Shown here: positions 51,401-60,400 of the stretch, piece by piece
Layout: each line of letters starts with the position of its first letter
Position numbering within the stretch: position 1 is the first letter of the stretch
NCBI RefSeq assembly: GCF_037126465.1
Contig: NC_088206.1
Location: 33,548,573-33,612,572, forward strand
Source of the DNA: Ornithodoros turicata
Taxonomy: Eukaryota; Arthropoda; Arachnida; Ixodida; Argasidae
Direction of reading: 5' to 3'
DNA length: 64,000 nucleotides
The notes under the pieces: generated by a model
Databases searched by the model: none
Told to the model about the DNA's origin: nothing
What the model saw: the letters and a program-made list of their open reading frames with translations, nothing else
Position numbers and translations under genes: made by a program

Positions 51401-54400
51401 ACCCTTGAATTCTGGGAGCATTTCTCCACAATAACTATCATTTAACAAACAATGACTTCCCCTCTGCCTACATCCTGAACTAGCCGTGCGTCAACGTATT
51501 AGACCAAATGTTGACCGCCGTTGCTCCTCCTCTGGCCACACTGGGAAAACTCCGAGCTCGTCTAGTACAGCCCGATAGGAGTTCTTCTAAATGCCATCTG
51601 GCACTGCAGATGCACTGCAGCTATCTGCATATGTGCCAGGTGGTGACATTGCTGTGAAGTGCACGTATGAAATTAAAGTAATGGAATATGCTCAAAAAGC
51701 GTACCTTCCAGGCATTGTGTCAAACTATGGAAGCCTATTGTAACTGCATATCGAAAGAGTCGTAACGGCGAATTTGCCTGATATTTTTTAGTTATTTCTA
51801 TCATAATGTTTAAAGGAGGGGTGGCGTGCACAGAACCAGATGTAAGCCTCGAGGTATTCCCTTAATATAATATTTGAAAGTCCATGTGGGTTCTTGAAAA
51901 ACCTTGAAAATTTTCCAAATTATCTGTCAGAACCCTAGACGTTTATGCAAATGGCCATTGGCAGCTCAAACTGTTGCTCATGGAAAAAGTGTGTTATTAT
52001 TGATCCATGATTGATGTGGCATGAGCAGTGATGACACTGATGGAATTGGCAGGATGGCGGTGAAGACAGCAGTAGTAGCGAACTGGGCAAAGAGGCTCCG
52101 GTGTGGATCCCAGATCGTCGAGTAACCATGTGTCAGCTATGTACGAGAGAGTTCACTTTCACTCATCGAAGGCATCACTGCAGAGCATGTGGAAAGGTGA
52201 GAGTCCATACAGCAAACACATGTATGTAGCAATCTTAACTTCAATTCGTGTGGAACAGGTGATCTGCTCAGCGTGTTCATCCAACAGAGTTGCTCTCCAC
52301 TATGTGGGCCCAAAGCCTGTGCGTGTCTGTGATCATTGCTACTATTCTCTGAGGCAATGTAAGTGGCTTTTACTTTTTGGTAAGGAGCATGAAAGTTCTT
52401 GGGATGTTTGGTTCCACAACAGCTGAGCATACATAGGGTGTTCATTTTTATCGCAAGCATATTGCTCATAAAAAAGCTATAAGAGCAGCACAGATGTCGT
52501 TTTTACAGCTGAGTTATATGGCCAGGCGGAGACCTTCTCCAAGAGAGGATGTAACTACAACGTGACTAATTATTAAAATTAATTAACTCTTCAATTAAGA
52601 GATTTTGGGCAAGAGCAAGATAGCAGAATGGGAGACAATTCTTGTTGAAATCAATTCCATTTTTTAAAGATCCTGCGAGTTGAAATCCATTACCAAATTT
52701 AGCTATGCGAATGAGCTGAAACTGTGCTGATGAGAAGCACAGAGAGGACAGCGCTTATTCCATATCAGAGGGACACGTGCTTTAAAGCGACATAGACGAT
52801 GTAGATGGATTGCCTGTCTGCTGGTCAGATCAACCCCGACCCAGATAAGTGTTCGTCGTTGAAGGTTGTGCACTCCTGTGGTGCACAGCTGTGGTTTCAG
52901 CTCATTTGCATAGCGAAATTAGGCGGTTAAAAATTGGCGAAACATAAGCGAAAAAAGGCGGCGGAAAATTAAAAGGTAGAATGACTTTCAACGAGTATTG
53001 TCTCCCATTCTGCTATCTCGCTTTTGCCCGAAATTCCTTATTTAAAGAGTTACCTAATGAATTTTGGATAATTAGACATCTTGTAGTTACATACTCTCTT
53101 TGCGAGGATGTCTGCCTGGCTGTAGAACCCACATGCAAAAATAACATCTATGCTGCCGTCATAGCATTTTTTATGAAAAATCTAGAATAGATAAAAATGA
53201 ACACCCTGTATATTTGTAATACCTGCACCTATTCTAAACGTTTGTTTTACTAATAACGTGACATTTTACCAAAAAGCATGTAGGTTTGAAACAGGATGGG
53301 TACGGTCTGAATTAAGGATGGTTCGAATTATTGGATGCGGAAATACATTGGTTGGGGCGCCGACAGAGAGAATGGTTTTGCCCGAACAATTAGAAAGTCT
53401 GAATTACCGGTCAGCGACGGTATACACTAGGACAGTTCATCTCTGCACAGGGAAGAGTTTGGAGACACCACATAGCAAAGTGTCTCTCCACTCACAAGGC
53501 AGCGGAGACATTATGTGTGACACGTTTGAAGTAACTCACATTCAAGCAGCGTGCAGTGGTGGATGATGTGTGTGTGTGGGCAACTCAAGCAGCTAAACTT
53601 CCGCTTTCTGCATGTGTTTGCCTTCGGTGCATGGTTTACCGTGCCCTATGAAATGGCATAACCAATCAAAAACAGGAGCCACTTCGCGGGTTTTGTTTCA
53701 CCGCTCGCTGCGGGCAGAAACGTTTTACATGGGAACGGAAAGTTGGAATGTTGGAGCTTATCATTAGATTGAAAATATAGTGGGCCAAACGAAAATTTGA
53801 AAATTCTTTGAATTAACGCGAGTCTACTGTAGCTGCAAAATATGAAGCAAGGGATATCCTCCAGATTTTGGAAACAGACATGTATGCTGTGCAGTAAGCA
53901 TGATTAACCAAACTATTATATTACTTTGGATATTGGCTATTCAAAATTATTCATTTAGTAGTAAATCAACCTGCTTGCAACAGGATCTGTCAGTAGCAAA
54001 TAAATGCTAATGACATACTTAGAGTTCTTGGAGGAAGTCACTCAACGTGTTATCAAGCTTTAAAACAGCACACCCTTTTGTAGCATGCTGACTATAATTC
54101 CTAGCATAACCTATTCAGGACAGTTCAGGAACAGAGCGATGTCACATCAAGTATCATCCTTTGTGGGATGGCACCTGCCTGCAGTGATGATACTGACATA
54201 TTTATTATGCAGGGAGTTTCACCTAACGTGTCACAAAATTGTATTAAACAATTCACTTGCCAGAAAGTGATGGGTGGTCACCAGTATATATTTCATTTAA
54301 TTGATTATACGACTATCCTTGCATTTGCTGACCAAGAGCGAGGGAGGCTCCTCCTCCTGGATGCCGGCCAATAGGAGGACACGGAGGGCAGGCAATTCCC

Positions 54401-57400
54401 AAGCCTCTACTCTCGACTAAGAGATGGCGCAGCGTTACCGTTGTTTTGCGTGTTGCAAGGCTCGTGCCATGGCGCACCAATCTAACCAACGCTTCGCTGT
54501 CCGTTAACCGGCGTACGTGCGACTCCTGCGTGGCCTCGTTCCCCTGTTGACGGATGGCGTAGCCGTTGGTCAGATTGGTGCGCCATGGCAGAAGCCTTGC
54601 GGCAGGCAAAATAACGGTAACGCCGCACCATCTCTTAGCCGAGAGTAGAGGCTTGGGATGTGCCTGCCCTCCGTGTCCTCCTATTGGCCGGCATCCAGGA
54701 GGAGGAGCCTCCTTCGCTCTTGGTCAGCAAACGCAAGGATAGTCACCGAAACTGAAATGCGGAGAGGAGAAACCTTCCAGAAACATAGGGTTTCTGAGCC
54801 AAGACAATGTAGTTGCGGGCGCAGTTGATGCACAACCACCCCAAGCATTCAACTACAATGTGACTAATTCAAGCAGGTTCACCCCCCATTCACCCCAAGC
54901 ATTCTGCAGTGCCCCCCCTGGAAAAAATCCTGGTAGCGCCCATGGACAGATAAAAAACTTCAGAAGTTTAACATAAGGTAAACAACGAGAATGGGCCAAG
55001 GCACACCACAATTAGGGACGACACAGAGAAGTAAGCCTCAAATGCCCAGAAATTAACAAAGTCAAACAACTCAGGGAAAAGAGGTGCTGACACACCAGGT
55101 CACCGGGTCAGAAGACCAGGTTCGATTCCTGGCGTCAGCACCTCTTTTCTCTGAGTTGTTTGAATTCTTTAAAAGAAGGGTTGATGAAAATGTTAGCATT
55201 CAGAATTGTCAGTAAAATGATGCATTCACGTTGTATTTCAGTGAGTGTCAGGATTTTCATTGTGTTCAGTTAAGGGAGTGGCAGAACTGATGTTAGCCAC
55301 CAAAACTGGGACTGTATTTACATTTTTTACTGACATTTGCTTGGTTTCGAAACAAATTTCTTTCAATCGTGATCATAAATGGCTATATAGATCAGAATGG
55401 CTAGCTGTCGTCTTCACTGTTCTAGTTGGCTGTGCCTGATGTCTTCAGTTGGGAGCACCTTGAAGTATTCGCTCTTGCTATGTATAGTTGAAAAATTGCA
55501 CAGTGGTAGAGTGATGTTTCCCTTCACCCAATATACATCCAACCTGATGTACTTGCTCAACATCACCATGTGGCATATGCAAATTCTGTGTAACGAATTC
55601 ACCCAGAATTAGTTCGGATCAAGTTTCTGTGTGTCTCAGTGATTACTAAGTTGCTATGCCTCATGCTATTTTCTAGGTCATGTACGTGTCTAACACATGT
55701 TTGCAAATTAATCAGCTAGATCCAATTGAATTCTGCAAACATCCCCTTGCAAACCGGCATTCTGTATGACAGTTATGGTTCCAAGACTAGATTGAACTTT
55801 TGCATCTTGTTCTAGTCTGAGACTCCTCTTCTGATGTCACAGACTTTAACAGAATTTTCTGTCTGATGCTTTAATTCATTAGAACTTACTGATTCGATTG
55901 CCTCTTGAAATTTATCCAACTGATTGATATCAATTAGGCCCGGATTTAGTTTTATATTCCTTGGCAGGAGTAAAAGTCACATGTACAGAAACTAAGGCTG
56001 TGCGAGTAGTAAAATTTTCAAGTTCGAATCGAGTTTGAGTAATACCAAATCACTGTTTCGAGTATCGAGTCGAGTTCGAGTAGTTGGCGTTCCATTAAAT
56101 GATAGGTAATGTGTAGAAGCAGGAAGATAGATATAAACTTTCAAGTTACTTCAATGCCGCTTTTTGGCCAACTTTCCCTTTAAAATGTTCTTTTGTGCTA
56201 CAGTTGACAACAAAAAATGAAATGAATGAAGATTATAAGAGCTTTAGGGAAACAATGTGCCACCTAAAGACAACATTGCTAAATGAATATTGCAACCATA
56301 AAAGATTTACAACTTATGGGTAGGAAAACTGGTCTTTCTACAAGGTGCGGTTTAACCCTTTCCTTATCGCCGCAAAAATGGCCATTTTTGGGTGGTTTGA
56401 CAAATATTTTTTGTGGCTGACAGTATCACTTCAAAATATATTGCTACATAGGAAAATGTATCCAAATCAGTGCCCTATCGAATGATGTAAGTTTCATAAA
56501 CAAAGCTATCCATGTATTTCCGAAATTGATTTTGGGACACCAAAAAATTGGTGCAAACAGCGGAAACCTCATGAATATACGCCTGTATCTTGAATAAAAA
56601 TATCAATCTACAAGTTCTAGAATATACAAAATTTACAAATATACAAAATACAATCTTTGTCAGAAATAATATCTGAAAATATCAACCCTCTGGATCACGA
56701 AGTTCATGAGTTGCGGAAAATAACGTCAACACTGCATGTTGTTCATGTAACTGAGTGACAGAGTTAATTGAAGGAGTAAAACGGAAATTAACATCGTAAT
56801 TTCCGCTGAAAACATTAGTTTCAGGCTCAACTTTCCTGTTGTACCACATATTGCTATTTCACCACTCTTCCATTCCTCCCGGTTAGTTTTGAGACAGGAA
56901 GAAGAGCAATAGTGCAAGTTATACATGCCCACACGTGCAGGACAAAAATCTGATTGTCTATCACCTTCAAAGTCGTTATTTGCGTTGTAATAAACGAAAT
57001 CGAATCCAAATATGCTTCAAATGCGAGTAGTGCGCATTTGCGAAAGAAGTCTGCCGCGGGAACGCGACGCCGCAACCAAGATAGGATCTCCACACTGCCT
57101 CCTTGGTGCAGGGCCAACTTCATAAATTGCTACCACAAAGAAAAGATAAAAGTGAAGATGGAACTCATTCTGTAGTGTTTATACAGTAGAATCTCGATGA
57201 TACGAATCTCACGGGGTCGCGGAAAAAATTCGTATCATCCGAAATTCGTACCAAACGAATTAAACCAAAATGAAAATTGAGGCAAGAAAATAGACAGTGA
57301 CTCTTTCATTTTCCGTTACTGTCAATGAAAGAGGTCGGTTGTAACGCTTTTGTGTCTCCGTTTTTGGCGAATGCTGCCCAAACACGCGAGATGATTCAAA

Positions 57401-60400
57401 AGACGTAGCACGTGCTTTACACCCGCGAGTCGCGCGGTAGTGATCTAAAGCGAGCTTCTCCTAAAGCAAGCAGGCGTTAGGTGAAGCCGACTTTCGGAAG
57501 CCGACTTTCGGTGATGCGTAATGTTGCCACAAGTTGTCCTGATATGTTCCCTCCACGTGTTCTGGGGTTCTGGTCGCTGTTTTCCGCCAGAGCGTTGTCA
57601 CACAGCTTCGCGGTTTACTGTTGCGAGGGTGGTAAAAAGGGTTCCGGGACATTTGATCGAACGCCGTTTGGTCAAAAGCCGTTTGATCGAACGCAGGACA
57701 TTTGGTCGAAAGCCATTTGATCGAACGCCGTTTGATCGAAACTGCAGCGGTCGTTTGATCGATTTTTTTAATTGGTTCACTTGGAGTGTCGAAAATGACA
57801 AAAAAAGACAAGGAAAAAAAAGCTGCAGTTCTAAATGGAGTTATCCTAAGGAACATTTAACTTTGTGTAATCTGCTTCCCCGTAAACACATTCCTGATGC
57901 TAACCCACTTTTTAGTGTCCAAAAAGCAGTACAAGGGCCAGGGTTGTTCACCGTTAACCCGTTGGACAACCGAATAGGGTTTTCCGCTCTGACACATGGT
58001 GACTAAACATGCTGTACTTGTTAATTCCCCAACCCTTTGTGAAATAATAATAGGTGTCAAGTATTAAACATTTTGGCAAATGGATTAAAAATAAGTAAAT
58101 GAAATTTTTGATGTTTATTCCCGTCGAATGTGAACAAATTTTAACAGTGGATTATTGTTTGTAATCAACTGACCACTGTATAGGAGAAAGAGCAGTTTCA
58201 GTTTATTTACTTTTCGCCTATGTGCAAGTGTACCTAAATTTAGTTCTTGCAACAGACATGTAACCGAAGAAGTCCTTCGAAACTTAGACAAGATTATAAG
58301 GCAGCAGATCTTTGTACTTTCTCTATTTCTTCGGATATCGTGCATGTGTAGTGATTCGAGGCTGCAGATGCATACTCTAAGGTCGAACTAAGGTTTTACA
58401 TGCTGTTAAATTAATATCTCTCTTTGTACCATGGCGAAATTTCGTTCTTAGCACCCACAGACTTCGAGTGGCTTTGCACATATGACTATCCCGTTTCAGA
58501 CCGTTCCCTTTAAATATGTCGCCAGCAATAAGAAGGGTGCCCAGAACAAGGATAGACTATCGGCTGCTCTCAACCTGGGGCAGCTTTCTTCAATATGTGT
58601 CCCACTGATTGGTAAATGACAAACGCCTGCAACTAACCAGTGGTCTCCCCTCTTCAACTGCAAAAAGCAAAAAAAAAAAAAGAAGAAATAAAAAAGCAGA
58701 GGACACTGATTGCCTGCTCCGTATGCTCGAGTCAAAAGTTACAGAAAAAGTGGTGCGGACAACACAGTTCATGCAGCTTTGAATTCCCTTCGAACAAACG
58801 TCTTTCGAACAAACGGCGTCGATCAACCGGCTTTCGATCAACCGGCTTTCGACCAAGCGGTGTTCGATCAAACGCCTTCGATCAAACGGCGTTCGACCAA
58901 ATGGCGTTCGACCAAATGGGCGGACACCGGTAAAAAGGTCAAAACAGAGATAAGGTGATAAGGTTCCGGGCCGTTCAATCGCTTTGATCTTATCTCCACC
59001 ACCACCGAAAGGAAAGTCATTGCTTGCATTGCGCTACATGATGTAAGGGAGTTCGTGGTGAGGATCGCCCTCCCTTTTCGAAAGACGCGGCAGCATGACT
59101 CGCGCGCTCACGCGTCACGGGGGAACGACCTCTGTCGCATCTTCGGCTCATTCGTATCATCCGTAAAGGCAAGATACCGCGTTCGTATCATCCGAACTCT
59201 AATACATGGGAAGAATAGGCATTCTGGTCGGGACCGGAAAAGAATTCGTATCATCCCGAAATTCGTATCGTCCCGAAATTCGTATCGTCCCGAAATTCGT
59301 ATCATCCCGAAATTCGTATCATCCGTGATCATATCATCGAGATTCTACTCTAGTATCCTACGAATGTGACCACTTGTCCAAATCTACTTTAGGGATCGAG
59401 TAGCGCCGCTCATAAAATGTCTATCACCGGTGATTGACTCTTTATGGGCGCGGTAAGGAAACGTTCGTACCGGAAATTTTCGTAAAGTAGTCCTACACAA
59501 GGCCTCCAGCCCTTTTTGGTTGTGTGCAGATGCACTTTCTTCACTCTTGTCAGACATCTCTGAGTTTTATGAACCAGTAGAACCGAAACAGAATCTCCCG
59601 CCGAAGAAACAAAACTACGAGATGCCCTCCTCCTCCTCCTCCTATGTCGGATACGCTTCCGCGCGCACGATGCCTCCGTGGCCAGCAGTAGCCAGTTGAA
59701 GCCGGTTTGCCATTCATAGCCACTACTCAGTCTAGCCAAGTCGAGGTTAGCCGAAGCACGACCTACTAGATTATAATGACCATGTCACAATCAGAAAACC
59801 CTATGAGGAGCCTGTCCGCACGATCCGCCAGGGGCGTTACTCATTGGCACGCCATGATTGGACGATGGAAATTTGAATTCTGAACGCGCAGAAGCGTGTG
59901 TACGACTACCGTAGCAGACGACAGCGATAGCCCCTATGAAAACGCGTAGAATGATGATGATAATCAACCTCAGAATGAAACATCTGTGGAACGTCCACCG
60001 CTTGTACAGAAATACTAAGGTAAGCTGAAGTACAAAGTATTGTAGAAGTTGAGGAAGCAATAAGTGGGACGATGGGAAGTGCCACCACTAGCTTCCAAAA
60101 ATGTGGCGCTGGGAAGGGGTACGCACGACATGGTCGTTATAATCTAGTAAGTCGTGAGCCGAAGCTAATAGTGAAAACATGATGGCGGAATTGTGACAGC
60201 GATCACGGCTGCACCAAATGCGTGTTTCCAAATGGTGGAATCGTTGCGACAGGTTATATCTTATATGTGATGGATTTTAATGTGGGTCTAACATGAGCTC
60301 GAAACGATATCGAGTACTCGAAAGTTCACGAGTCATCATTTGTCGAGTCGAGTTCGAGTGGAGTATGAGATCGACTCGACTCGAACTCGAAATTTTGAGT

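Larger units (their letters stand above)
57184..59350. mobile_element. pogo/Tigger-like element nested in hAT copy 2
   Basis: TA|CAGTAGAATCTCGATGAT ... ATCATCGAGATTCTACTC|TA. hAT copy 1 at about 44079 has the uninterrupted site with a single TA. Right subterminal 18 bp iterons lie at 59244-59325. Confidence 0.88.

Noticed and set aside
55063..55162. A tRNA gene.
   Set aside because: Only the T-arm is present; D-arm and anticodon arm are missing and the enclosed unit is too short.
59244..59325. CRISPR-like array from regularly spaced repeats.
   Set aside because: The 18 bp units are directly adjacent with no unique spacers and lie in a transposon end of a eukaryotic genome.
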